NCBI GenBank assembly: GCA_022824205.1
Contig: JAJEAI010000093.1
Location: 1 to 54,815, forward strand
DNA from: Candidatus Binatia bacterium
GTDB lineage: Bacteria > Desulfobacterota > Binatia > UBA9968 > JAJDTQ01
Direction of reading: 5' to 3'
DNA length: 54,815 nt
In this document: piece by piece, positions 45,153-53,095 of the stretch
How the letters are laid out: every line of letters starts with the position of its first letter
Position numbering within the stretch: the stretch's first letter is position 1
Position numbers and translations under genes: made by a program
The notes under the pieces: generated by a model
Told to the model about the DNA's origin: nothing
Seen by the model: the letters and a program-made list of their open reading frames with translations, nothing else
The model's database searches: none

Positions 45153-47390
45153 CTAAGAGCCCTCGGTCATGTGCCTGAAGACCTTCTCCGCGGTCACGGG
45201 CAAATCCGTGATCCGGGCGCCGGTGGCATCGTAGACGGCGTTGACGATGGCCGGCGCGATGATGCTGATGCCGGCCTCGGCCACCGCCTTGGTGCCGAAG
45301 GGTCCCGGTCCCTCGGAGGCCTGCACCAGCGAAGTGGTGAGAGGCGGCAGGTCCCGGACGTTAGGGAGCTTGTAGTCGCCGAGGCTCACGGTCGTGGGCC
45401 TCCCGTCGTCGAGCACGATCTCTTCCATCAGGGCGTAGCCTAGTCCCTGCACCACGCCCCCGTCGATCTGCCCCTGGTGGATCAGGGGGTTGATGATGTT
45501 GGCCACGTCGTAGACGAAGTAGAGCCGGTCCACCGCCACCGCGCCCGTGTCCCGGTCCACGTCCACGTCAGCCACCACCGCTTGAAACGAGTAGACGTCG
45601 GGCTTGTGCCCCACGAAACGACCGTACCCGGTGATGGGTTCCTCGGACAGTTTCGCCAGCTCTTCGAGACTCAGGCGCTTGTCCGGACTTCCCTCGTGGA
45701 CCACGGCGCCATCGTTCCAGGAAACCCCTTCCGGCCCGATCTTCCAGTACCCGGCCGCGAGCGCGCACAGCCGCTCCTTCAACGCGCGACTGGCCTCGAG
45801 GATGGCCTGGCCCTCGATGTGCATGCCGCGGGCGCCCTTGATCCCCTGGTCGTAGGGAGCACTGGAGGTGTCGCGCACTTCGATGAGCACGTCGTCCGGG
45901 TCAACTCTGAAGGTCTCCGCCACCACCTGCCGGTGCATGACATAGGCGCCGACCCCTTGATCGCCCACTCCGCTCAACAGTCTCAGGGCGCCGTCCCGCT
46001 CCAGCCGCAACTCGAAACTCGACTCGCCATGGCCCACGTGGCGGTCGCCGAACGCGACTCCGCGTCCGGACACCCGCCCGGCCGCGCGCTCGCGGGCGCC
46101 GCCCCACCCGGAGATCTCCGCCACCCGGCGCAGCACGTCCACGGCGCGCGCGTCCCGCAGCGATTCGCCGGTGCTTCTCGTGTCCCCGTCCTTGAGGGCG
46201 TTGCGCAGGCGGAACTCCAGCGGATCCATTCCCAGCTCGCGGGCCATCATGTCCATGTGGTTTTCCACCGCGAACAGGGTCTGGGTCTCGCCCGGAGCGC
46301 GAAAGTAGCCGCCCGGCACCTGGTTCGTGTAGACGCAGTAACCCTCCAGGAGCGTGTGCGGGATGTTGTACGAGCCCGCCACCATGTAGGCGCCGCTCAT
46401 GGAGCCTTGCGGGTTCGGCTTGTAGGCGCCGTACGCCCCGCCGTTGTAGTAGGTCTTGCCTTCCCAGGCGCGCAGCGTGCCGTCCTTCATGACGCCGGTG
46501 CGCAGCCGGATCACCGCCGGGTGGCGCGGACTCGCGGCCATCAGCTCTTCCGTGTAGCTCTTCACGAACTTCACGGGCTTCCCCGTGGCCCGCGACAGGT
46601 AGTACGCGGCCGGCACGTGGGTCAGGAAGTCCTTGGCGCCGAAGGACCCTCCCATGTTGCTGGGGTGGATGGTGATGTCGTCTTCCGGAAGCTCCAGGTA
46701 GGCGGCCAGGACCCTGCGCAGCTTGAACATCGCCTGGTTCGCGACCCATACGGCGACGCGTCCGGCCGAGTCCGTTTCCACCGTGCAGGCGTAGGGCTCG
46801 ATGTAGCCCTGGTGAACGAGCTGGGTGCGGAACGTGTTCTCGAAGATGTGATCGGCCTCGGCGAAGCCCCGCGCGATGTCTCCCTTCGCTCCGCGCACCA
46901 GGGTCTGTACGTTGCGCAGGTCCGGCGCCTTGGTGGGAGGCCCCTCGTAGCCGGCGTAGTCGGGATGCAGCAGCGGCGCGTCCGGCGCGATGGCTTCCAG
47001 GGGATCGTAGACCGTGGGCAGCGGTTCGTACTCCACGTCGATGAGGCCGACGGCTTCTTCCGCCACGTCCCGGTCCACGGCGGCCACGGCCGCGATCTCC
47101 TCGCCCACGTAACGCACCCTGTCCCGCGCCAGGAGGGGCATGTCCTTGAGCGTCGCCCCCACCAGCTTGGGGTTCATGTCCGCGGCGGTAATCACCGCCT
47201 TGACCCCGGCCAGCCGCCGCGCCTTCTCCACGTCCACCTTCAGGACGCGGGCGTGGGGCATCGGGCTCCGCAGGACCCTGCCCCACAGGGTGCCGGGCCG
47301 GACCACGTCGGCCGCGTACCGGCACTGCCCGCTGACCTTGGCGGCCGCTTCAACCCGTGGGAGCGGCTGTCCGATGATCGTTCCTGCCAT
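45153..47390 (-). CDS. Xanthine dehydrogenase-family molybdopterin subunit (second copy)
   Basis: This 745-aa paralogue of the 41729-43981 protein has the same architecture. It opens GQPLPRVEAAAKVSGQ and includes GGSFGAKDF, GGYFRAPGETQTLFAVE and the catalytic glutamate in KAVAEAGISII. The ATG at 47390 matches the paralogue's N-terminus; the upstream extension is antisense shadow. Two copies in one operon imply either two successive hydroxylations or a heteromeric enzyme. Accessory 2Fe-2S and FAD subunits must come from elsewhere. Confidence 0.9.
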   Translation of the reverse strand: MAGTIIGQPLPRVEAAAKVSGQCRYAADVVRPGTLWGRVLRSPMPHARVLKVDVEKARRLAGVKAVITAADMNPKLVGATLKDMPLLARDRVRYVGEEIAAVAAVDRDVAEEAVGLIDVEYEPLPTVYDPLEAIAPDAPLLHPDYAGYEGPPTKAPDLRNVQTLVRGAKGDIARGFAEADHIFENTFRTQLVHQGYIEPYACTVETDSAGRVAVWVANQAMFKLRRVLAAYLELPEDDITIHPSNMGGSFGAKDFLTHVPAAYYLSRATGKPVKFVKSYTEELMAASPRHPAVIRLRTGVMKDGTLRAWEGKTYYNGGAYGAYKPNPQGSMSGAYMVAGSYNIPHTLLEGYCVYTNQVPGGYFRAPGETQTLFAVENHMDMMARELGMDPLEFRLRNALKDGDTRSTGESLRDARAVDVLRRVAEISGWGGARERAAGRVSGRGVAFGDRHVGHGESSFELRLERDGALRLLSGVGDQGVGAYVMHRQVVAETFRVDPDDVLIEVRDTSSAPYDQGIKGARGMHIEGQAILEASRALKERLCALAAGYWKIGPEGVSWNDGAVVHEGSPDKRLSLEELAKLSEEPITGYGRFVGHKPDVYSFQAVVADVDVDRDTGAVAVDRLYFVYDVANIINPLIHQGQIDGGVVQGLGYALMEEIVLDDGRPTTVSLGDYKLPNVRDLPPLTTSLVQASEGPGPFGTKAVAEAGISIIAPAIVNAVYDATGARITDLPVTAEKVFRHMTEGS

Positions 47391-47452
47391 GGATGATTTC
47401 TCCCGATTGCGGCCTGCCTTGGCGTCCCTTGCCGGCGCCCGTCCCCAGGGGG

Positions 47453-48514
47453 CTACGACGACCCGTCCGCTTCCTCCTGGTGGATCCCCAGGCTCTTGAG
47501 CAGCGGCTCGTCGGTATACGAAATAAGGATCGCGTCTTCCCTGGAAGCGGCGTTGACGTGCTCGTGCCAGTGCCATCCCGGTATGACGAAGATGTCGCCG
47601 GCGCTCCACTCAAGGCGTTCGTCTTCCACCACGGTGTGGCCGGAGCCGCGGAACACGTAGAAGATTCCCACGGAGCTGTGGCGATGCCGGCTGGTATGGA
47701 CCCCGCCACGCAGTCGCTGGGCGTAGCAGGCGATGGTGGGCATCACCGGCCCGCCGGTGTGGGGATTGAAATACTCCAGCCGGAGGTCGTCGAACTCGCT
47801 CGCCTCGGGGGCCGGCATCTCGTTCAGCGCCTGGACCATGTCCCGCCAGGGATACTTCGTGAGCGGCGAATAGGTCTTGTCCCAGGAGTAGCCCGCCGGC
47901 CGCATCCCCGCCACGCGAAAGCGGCGCACCGACGCCTCGTGAAGCTCCTGCTGGGGCTGCTGGGTCTGGCCGGGATAGCGTTCGAAGAAGACCGTATCCA
48001 TGGCCTGGATCAACGGGGCGTCCAGGCCGTCGAGCCACAGCGCGGGCTTGTCGCCCTCGTTGCCGTGATCGTGGTAGGTCCACGCGGGGGTCAGGATCAC
48101 GTCGCCCGGCTCCATCCAGCAGCGCTCGCCGTCCGTGCAGGTGTAGGCCCGCTCCGATTCCAGGATGACGCGCAGCGCGGCCGGCGTATGGTGGTGCGCC
48201 ACCGCCACTTCCCCGGGGAGGATGAGCTGGACGGCGCCCACGAGATTGGGGGTGGTGGCGAAGATGCCTTCCTTCTCCAGGCCGGGGTTCATCAGGCCGA
48301 GGACCCGGCGCTCGATGTCCTCGGTGCTGACCACGTCCGCCGCCCTCATCATCTCGGCCCTCAACATGGGCCACTTCCACAGGTGCGGCACCGCGCGTCC
48401 GTGGGTGGGGCGGCGCCTCTGCCGCCACAGCGGAGCGAGATGCTGCCGCTTGACGTCTTCGTAGAAGTCGGACCCCTGACCCTCTCGTTCGCCGGACGGT
48501 TCCGTCTTGCTCAT
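47453..48514 (-). CDS. Gentisate 1,2-dioxygenase-like bicupin protein
   Basis: This 353-aa bicupin resembles gentisate and 1-hydroxy-2-naphthoate dioxygenases, Fe(II) enzymes that open the ring of 2,5-dihydroxybenzoate-type acids. Cupin 1 carries VAVAHHHTPAALRVILE and HDHG; cupin 2 carries HRHSSVGIFYVFRGSG and PGWHWHEH. Metal histidines are present in both halves. The start follows GGAGGACGTG. It lies downstream of the LLM oxidoreductase gene with a 29-bp gap and upstream of the molybdoenzyme gene. Confidence 0.88.
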   Translation of the reverse strand: MSKTEPSGEREGQGSDFYEDVKRQHLAPLWRQRRRPTHGRAVPHLWKWPMLRAEMMRAADVVSTEDIERRVLGLMNPGLEKEGIFATTPNLVGAVQLILPGEVAVAHHHTPAALRVILESERAYTCTDGERCWMEPGDVILTPAWTYHDHGNEGDKPALWLDGLDAPLIQAMDTVFFERYPGQTQQPQQELHEASVRRFRVAGMRPAGYSWDKTYSPLTKYPWRDMVQALNEMPAPEASEFDDLRLEYFNPHTGGPVMPTIACYAQRLRGGVHTSRHRHSSVGIFYVFRGSGHTVVEDERLEWSAGDIFVIPGWHWHEHVNAASREDAILISYTDEPLLKSLGIHQEEADGSS

Positions 48515-48543
48515 CACGTCCTCCAGAGGCCGGAAGGCCGGCA

Positions 48544-49698
48544 TCAGAGGGAAGCCGAGGCGGCCGCCTCGGCCACCGGCATGTGCCGCTTCAGGTTCGG
48601 CATCACTTCCCTGGCCATCAGCTCGATGCTCGCCCGCGCCTGGCTCAGCCTCATCTTGCCGAACACCGGGCGCATCATGATCTTGTCGATGCCGAGCAAG
48701 TCGCACTGGGAGATGATCCGTTCGGTGACGTAGTCGGGGTCTCCCACGATGGAGATTCCCGAATCCTGGTAGTCCTCGAAGGACCAGTCGCGGATCTCCA
48801 TCACGCCCACGTGCTCGCCCTTCTTGTAGCCCGTGGAGCGTGGGGTGAAGTAACCGTCCTGGACGTTGCGCTGGTACTTGGCGGGGGCGCCGCCGAACTC
48901 CACCGCCGGCCCGCCGATCAACTCGTCCGCGGCTTCCTCGCGCGCCTGCTCGTTGGTGGGGGCGACGTAGATGTCGCGCGAGACCACGCAGTCCTCCGGT
49001 CCCGGCGTCCAGCCGCAATGCTCCCGCGCGTAGCGCCGGTAGTAGTCGAAGCTCTCCTTGATCTGGTCCGCCGGCGACCACGAGGCGGCCAGCCGCACGC
49101 GGTTGGCCGCGGCCCACTCGATGCTCTCCGCGCTGAAGGACGCGATCCACATCTCCGGGTGGGGCTTCTGCACGGGCCGCGGAAGCATCGCGATGTAGTC
49201 GAGATCCCAGTACCGCCCGTGATGCTCGAAGGGCTCGTCGGCCTGCCATGCCCTGAGTATCAACTCCCAACCCTCCTGGAACCGTTCCCTGGACTCCTTG
49301 GAGGGGATGTTGAACGCCCAGAAGTCGCCGCCCCGGGTCATGCCCACGACGAGACGGCCGTGGCTCATGTTGTCGAGCATCGCCAGCTCCTCGCCCAGTC
49401 GTATCGGGTGGTGCAGCGGCAGGCAGTTGCCCATGAGGCCGATCTTGACTTCCTTGGTCAGAATGGTGGCCGCGGCCGCGAACAGGTTGGGCGAGGGGGA
49501 AAGGCCGTTGGCCGCCCGGCTGTGATGCTCGGGAAAGAACACCCCGTCGAAGCCGTACTCTTCGGCGCGGGGGATGAAGTCGATGACCTCGTCGTAGATC
49601 TCCTGGCCGAGCCTCTCGTCGTAATCGGAGCCCGCCATCAGGTAGGCGCCGGTCTTTCGCTTGGGGTACCCCACACGCAGGAAAAGCCAGACCTTCAT
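48544..49698 (-). CDS. LLM-class flavin-dependent oxidoreductase
   Basis: This 384-aa luciferase-like monooxygenase uses reduced flavin (FMNH2 or F420H2) and O2. GVFFPEHHSRAANG, MLDNMSHGRLVVGMTRGG and VGDPDYVTERIISQ are family landmarks. It probably hydroxylates or opens an intermediate of the operon's pathway. GGAGAGAACACC precedes the ATG. A reductase partner is not in the window. Confidence 0.9.
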   Translation of the reverse strand: MKVWLFLRVGYPKRKTGAYLMAGSDYDERLGQEIYDEVIDFIPRAEEYGFDGVFFPEHHSRAANGLSPSPNLFAAAATILTKEVKIGLMGNCLPLHHPIRLGEELAMLDNMSHGRLVVGMTRGGDFWAFNIPSKESRERFQEGWELILRAWQADEPFEHHGRYWDLDYIAMLPRPVQKPHPEMWIASFSAESIEWAAANRVRLAASWSPADQIKESFDYYRRYAREHCGWTPGPEDCVVSRDIYVAPTNEQAREEAADELIGGPAVEFGGAPAKYQRNVQDGYFTPRSTGYKKGEHVGVMEIRDWSFEDYQDSGISIVGDPDYVTERIISQCDLLGIDKIMMRPVFGKMRLSQARASIELMAREVMPNLKRHMPVAEAAASASL

Positions 49699-49727
49699 GG
49701 TGTTCTCTCCTTCCACGCCCAAGTGCG

Positions 49728-50729
49728 TCAGTTGAACGGGAATATCTCGGCCATGGACGGACGGCGCGGCAGCAGTCCGTCAGCGGACAGATAGTCCATG
49801 CACGCCTCCACCGTGCGCGCGTGCAACGGGGTCGCACGGCACCGGTTCGGGTCGGCTCCCAGCAATTCCAGTTCACGCTCGCAGGAATCCTTCTCGTCCG
49901 GGCTCATGTAACGGGTGGCCTCGCGGGCGGCCCGGTCGAAAGCGTCCACCACGGCCTCGCACAAGCCCTGGTTCGCTTCGGCGATCTCACGTCGAAGCCC
50001 CAGGAAGTGATAGAGGGGATAGATCTCCGTTCGCTTGAACCACGAGACGTGGGCCGGAGCGTCGCCGATGGGGAAGCAGAGGTCGGAGCTGTTGGCCACC
50101 ATTGCCTCCAGGTCGCCGTAGGGGTCCGGGCTCTTGCCCGCGCCCGCGGCCGCCACCCAGTTGTACCAGTGCCCGCCCGCACCCCCGGGATAGATCACCG
50201 CGTCCAAGTCGCCGGAACCGAGCCGGGACAGAAGCTCCGAGGACTTGAACCGGCCCCGCTCCGACAGGTAGGACCACTCGCCGCCCATGGCCCCGTCGCT
50301 CTCGATGGGCTCCGCCGCCACCCAGCGCACGTCCTTGCGCTCGACGCCGAAGTCGTCCGCCAGCAAGCCCCTGAGGAACACGCTGGTGGCCCCGAGCACC
50401 CTCCCCATGCCGACCCGGCGGCCGCGCAGGTCGCCCGGCGTCAGCCCGGCGCGCATGACGAGCTTCCGATGGATCATCCCCCGCGTCACGAACACCGGAA
50501 GCGCCACCAGGGTCTGTTCCAGCCCCTTGGAAAGCCGGACGAGGAAATCGGGGATGACCTGCTCGGTGCCGGCGTACTGCTCCTCCACCTCGCCGCGCAA
50601 CCGCCTCGAGGTCCGCGCGTCGAACACCGCCGGCTCCAGCTCTACGGGGAAGCCGTCCACCTTGACGCTCCCGTCCAGCAACGCTCGGGTCCAGCAAACA
50701 TCCGGTATCTGAAGGAGCAGGGAAGACAT
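49728..50729 (-). CDS. 4,5-dihydroxyphthalate decarboxylase-like/NMT1-fold protein
   Basis: This 333-aa protein has the type II periplasmic-binding fold but no signal peptide. Its segments (DVCWTRALLDGSVKVDGFPV; LSKGLEQTLVALPVFVTRGM; DLRGRRVGMG) are like those of 4,5-dihydroxyphthalate decarboxylase and NMT1-type receptors. A cytosolic decarboxylase role would suit an aromatic acid pathway. A solute receptor exported by another route is less likely. The ribosome-binding site is weak. Confidence 0.72.
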   Translation of the reverse strand: MSSLLLQIPDVCWTRALLDGSVKVDGFPVELEPAVFDARTSRRLRGEVEEQYAGTEQVIPDFLVRLSKGLEQTLVALPVFVTRGMIHRKLVMRAGLTPGDLRGRRVGMGRVLGATSVFLRGLLADDFGVERKDVRWVAAEPIESDGAMGGEWSYLSERGRFKSSELLSRLGSGDLDAVIYPGGAGGHWYNWVAAAGAGKSPDPYGDLEAMVANSSDLCFPIGDAPAHVSWFKRTEIYPLYHFLGLRREIAEANQGLCEAVVDAFDRAAREATRYMSPDEKDSCERELELLGADPNRCRATPLHARTVEACMDYLSADGLLPRRPSMAEIFPFN

Positions 50730-50738
50730 GGAGATCGT

Positions 50739-51116
50739 CTAGCTTTCCTTTGCCTGGTAGATCTGGATCACGTTGCCTTCGAGATCCGCGATAAACGCGA
50801 TCCACCCGTGAGAGACCTCCTGCACGTCGTGAACGATGGGAACCCTCCGTTCCCGGTAGGTTTCGATCAGCTCCGAGATGCCCTCGGCCACCTGGAAACT
50901 CGGGACGCACCCCACCCGGCCGCGCGGCTCGCGCGCCGCACGGCCGCCTTCGTGCAGGACCAACGGCGGCCCCAAGGTGGAAAACTCATGGTTCACGCCC
51001 GCCACCCCTCCGATGCGAACGAATCCCAGCACGTCGCGGTAGTAGTTGGCGGCGGCCTCCAGGTCCTCCACGTAGACCAGGATGCGGCGCGCGGCGAAGA
51101 GTGCCGCCTCATCCAT
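50739..51116 (-). CDS. VOC (glyoxalase/bleomycin-resistance-fold) protein
   Basis: This 125-aa vicinal-oxygen-chelate domain protein opens with RRILVYVEDLEAAANYYRDV and ends GWIAFIADLEGNVIQIYQ, where the last Glu position is a usual metal ligand. Such proteins serve as small lyases, isomerases or extradiol dioxygenases. It overlaps the gntR gene by 8 bp and precedes the dihydroxyphthalate-decarboxylase-like gene by 9 bp. Confidence 0.85.
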   Translation of the reverse strand: MDEAALFAARRILVYVEDLEAAANYYRDVLGFVRIGGVAGVNHEFSTLGPPLVLHEGGRAAREPRGRVGCVPSFQVAEGISELIETYRERRVPIVHDVQEVSHGWIAFIADLEGNVIQIYQAKES

Positions 51117-51849
51117 CCCGCCCCCTCGCCTTCGCGTCCGCGGCGGCGCCATGCTCCACGTGCGGCGAACTTGTGCCCGGCGCCTCCGGCCCGCGCCCCA
51201 GGGGCTCGAAGAAGTAGCGCTGCAGCAGGCTTCTTCCCAGGTCGATGATGTCGACGCGCAACTGTTCCGCGGTAGCCTCGTCCTTGGAGCGAAACGCCAT
51301 GCAGATGCCGCGATACGCTTCGGCCACGTGACCCATGTAGCCGGGCACCGAGACGTGAAACGACCGGTACCTGGCACAGGGGAAGCCCATGGTCTCGATC
51401 AGGCGCGCCAGTCGGGGGGAAAGAGACTTGCTGGCGATGAAACGCTCGACGCGGCTTCGGACCACCAGAAAACCGGGGCGGTCATCCCCCTCCGCCGCCG
51501 CGCCCAGCCCCGCCACCAGCGTTTCCAACTCGGTCACGTCTTCGCCGGTCATCTTCTGGCAAGCCAGCTTGACGGCCAGCCCCATGAGGTGCCCGTGGAT
51601 GAGGTAGAGCTCGTCCGCGTCTTCCGGAGTCACGTCCGCCACGAAAGTGCCGCGTCCCTGCCGGTAGACCACGAGACCGTCCTGCTCGAGGATGCGCAGC
51701 GCTTCCCGGACGGGCGAGCGGCTGATGCCCAGCCTCGCGGCGATTTCCACCTCCCGGATGCTCTGGTTGGGCCGCAGGCGGTCCGCCAGGATCTCACCGG
51801 TGAGGTGGTCCAGGGCCTTTTGGACGAGGTTGTTTCGGGAGCTTGACAG
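51109..51849 (-). CDS. GntR/FadR-subfamily (FCD) transcriptional regulator
   Basis: This regulator is about 246 aa. The winged helix-turn-helix covers LVQKALDHLTGEILADRLRP, NQSIREVEIAARLGISRSPV and REALRILEQDGLVVYRQGRG; an FCD effector domain with histidine-containing helices (LYLIHGHLMGLAVKLA) follows. No ATG, GTG or TTG exists between the upstream in-frame TAG and the helix-turn-helix. A CTG at 51849 preceded by GGGAAAGG is the best start; a GTG at 51750 would cut off half the DNA-binding domain. It probably represses its own operon and the divergent amidohydrolase gene. Confidence 0.85.
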   Translation of the reverse strand: MSSSRNNLVQKALDHLTGEILADRLRPNQSIREVEIAARLGISRSPVREALRILEQDGLVVYRQGRGTFVADVTPEDADELYLIHGHLMGLAVKLACQKMTGEDVTELETLVAGLGAAAEGDDRPGFLVVRSRVERFIASKSLSPRLARLIETMGFPCARYRSFHVSVPGYMGHVAEAYRGICMAFRSKDEATAEQLRVDIIDLGRSLLQRYFFEPLGRGPEAPGTSSPHVEHGAAADAKARGRDG

Positions 51850-51865
51850 AGCAGACGCCTTTCCC

Positions 51866-51911
51866 TAGTCTACAATCCTTAGTCTACGGGATTGTCGACA
51901 AAACAGTATAC
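51866..51911. promoter_or_regulatory. Cluster of four GTNNAC operator-like sites
   Basis: GTCTAC at 51868 and 51882, GTCGAC at 51894 and GTATAC at 51906 are spaced 14, 12 and 12 bp. TAGTCTAC is directly repeated (51866-51873, 51880-51887). A 7-bp inverted repeat ACAATCC/GGATTGT (51872-51878, 51889-51895) overlaps them. FadR-like GntR proteins bind GT-Nx-AC cores, so this region between gntR and the divergent amidohydrolase gene is the likely shared operator. Confidence 0.65.
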
Positions 51912-51943
51912 AGTTGCAGCAAGGCTGTCAAGGGAGGTTTCCC

Positions 51944-53020
51944 ATGCAGGTCATCGATGGCGACGGTCACGTGAACGAGCTGGCCCGGAACGAGGAGCTG
52001 GTGAAGTACATGCCCAAGGGTTGCCGGGCGTGGCAGACCTTCCCGGTGCTCGACCACCTCCATTTCCACTACCTGAAGCCCTCTTTCGGGCAGAAGGAGT
52101 TCGGCAATCCCGGCCCGAAGGAGTGGCTGGAGTTCCTGGAGCAGACGGGGATCGACTGGTCGGTGCTCTATCCCACCTGGGGTCTGGCCATGGGCCGGCT
52201 CGTCTCGATGGAGTGGGCCATCGCCGCCTGCCGCGCCTACAACAACTGGCTCTACGACACCTTCCTCAACCACAGCCCGAAGCTCAAGGGGGTGGCGCTG
52301 ATTCCGATCCAGGACGTGGATGCCGCCGTGGAGGAGTTGCGCCGCGCCGTCACGCAGCAGGGAATGATCGGAGCCATGCTGCCCTCCAACGGAGAGGGCC
52401 TGCAAAACCACCTGGGAGCGAAGCTCTACTGGCCCATCTACGAGGAGGCCGAGAAGCTCAACTGCTCCCTGGCGGTGCACGTGGGCGCCCTGCACCACCT
52501 GGGCATGGACACCTTCAGCACCTACTATCCGGTCCACGCCATCGGACATCCCATGGGCATCATGATCCAGGCCGCCGCGATGGTCTCCCACGGGGTCTTC
52601 GAGCGCTTTCCCGGGCTCCGCGTCGGCTTTCTCGAAGGAGGATCCACCTGGGTGCCGTTCTTCCTGGACCGCCTCGACCGGTCCCATCACGAGGGCCACA
52701 TGCAGGTGGACCTGGACGGCGAAATACTCGGCGGCCCCAAGCTCGGCGAGAAGGCCAGCGACTACTTCCGCACCCAGATGCGGGAGGGCAGGATCTTCAT
52801 CGGCTTCGACGTGGACGACGGCGGCCTCGGGTTCGCCGTGCAGAACGCCGGCAGGGACGGCTTTCTCTTCGGCAGCGACTTCCCGCACGAAGTCTTCGAC
52901 GCCGCGAAATGCCGCCACGAGATCGACGAGCTGCTCGCGCGCGAGGACTTGTCCGAAGAAGACAAGGAAGCGGTTCTGAGCGGGAACGCCAAGAGGCTTT
53001 ACCAGCAGCCGGAGGTCTGA
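51944..53020 (+). CDS. Amidohydrolase-2 family (PF04909) hydrolase/decarboxylase
   Basis: This 358-aa paralogue of the 4491-5537 protein has DGDGHVNE at the N-terminus, GVALIPIQDVDAAVEELRRA in the barrel and FGSDFPHEVFD carrying the C-terminal metal aspartate. It starts after GGGAGGTTTCCC, the same leader as its paralogue. It is divergent from the gntR-led operon and shares its regulatory region, so it probably acts on an intermediate of the same aromatic pathway, perhaps as a decarboxylase. Confidence 0.87.
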   Translation: MQVIDGDGHVNELARNEELVKYMPKGCRAWQTFPVLDHLHFHYLKPSFGQKEFGNPGPKEWLEFLEQTGIDWSVLYPTWGLAMGRLVSMEWAIAACRAYNNWLYDTFLNHSPKLKGVALIPIQDVDAAVEELRRAVTQQGMIGAMLPSNGEGLQNHLGAKLYWPIYEEAEKLNCSLAVHVGALHHLGMDTFSTYYPVHAIGHPMGIMIQAAAMVSHGVFERFPGLRVGFLEGGSTWVPFFLDRLDRSHHEGHMQVDLDGEILGGPKLGEKASDYFRTQMREGRIFIGFDVDDGGLGFAVQNAGRDGFLFGSDFPHEVFDAAKCRHEIDELLAREDLSEEDKEAVLSGNAKRLYQQPEV

Positions 53021-53095
53021 AGGGGTCTCCCGTGACGGCGAGATCCCTCGTACATCATGCCGGTACGGCCAGCGTGAAGGCGCCTCTACCTGCTG

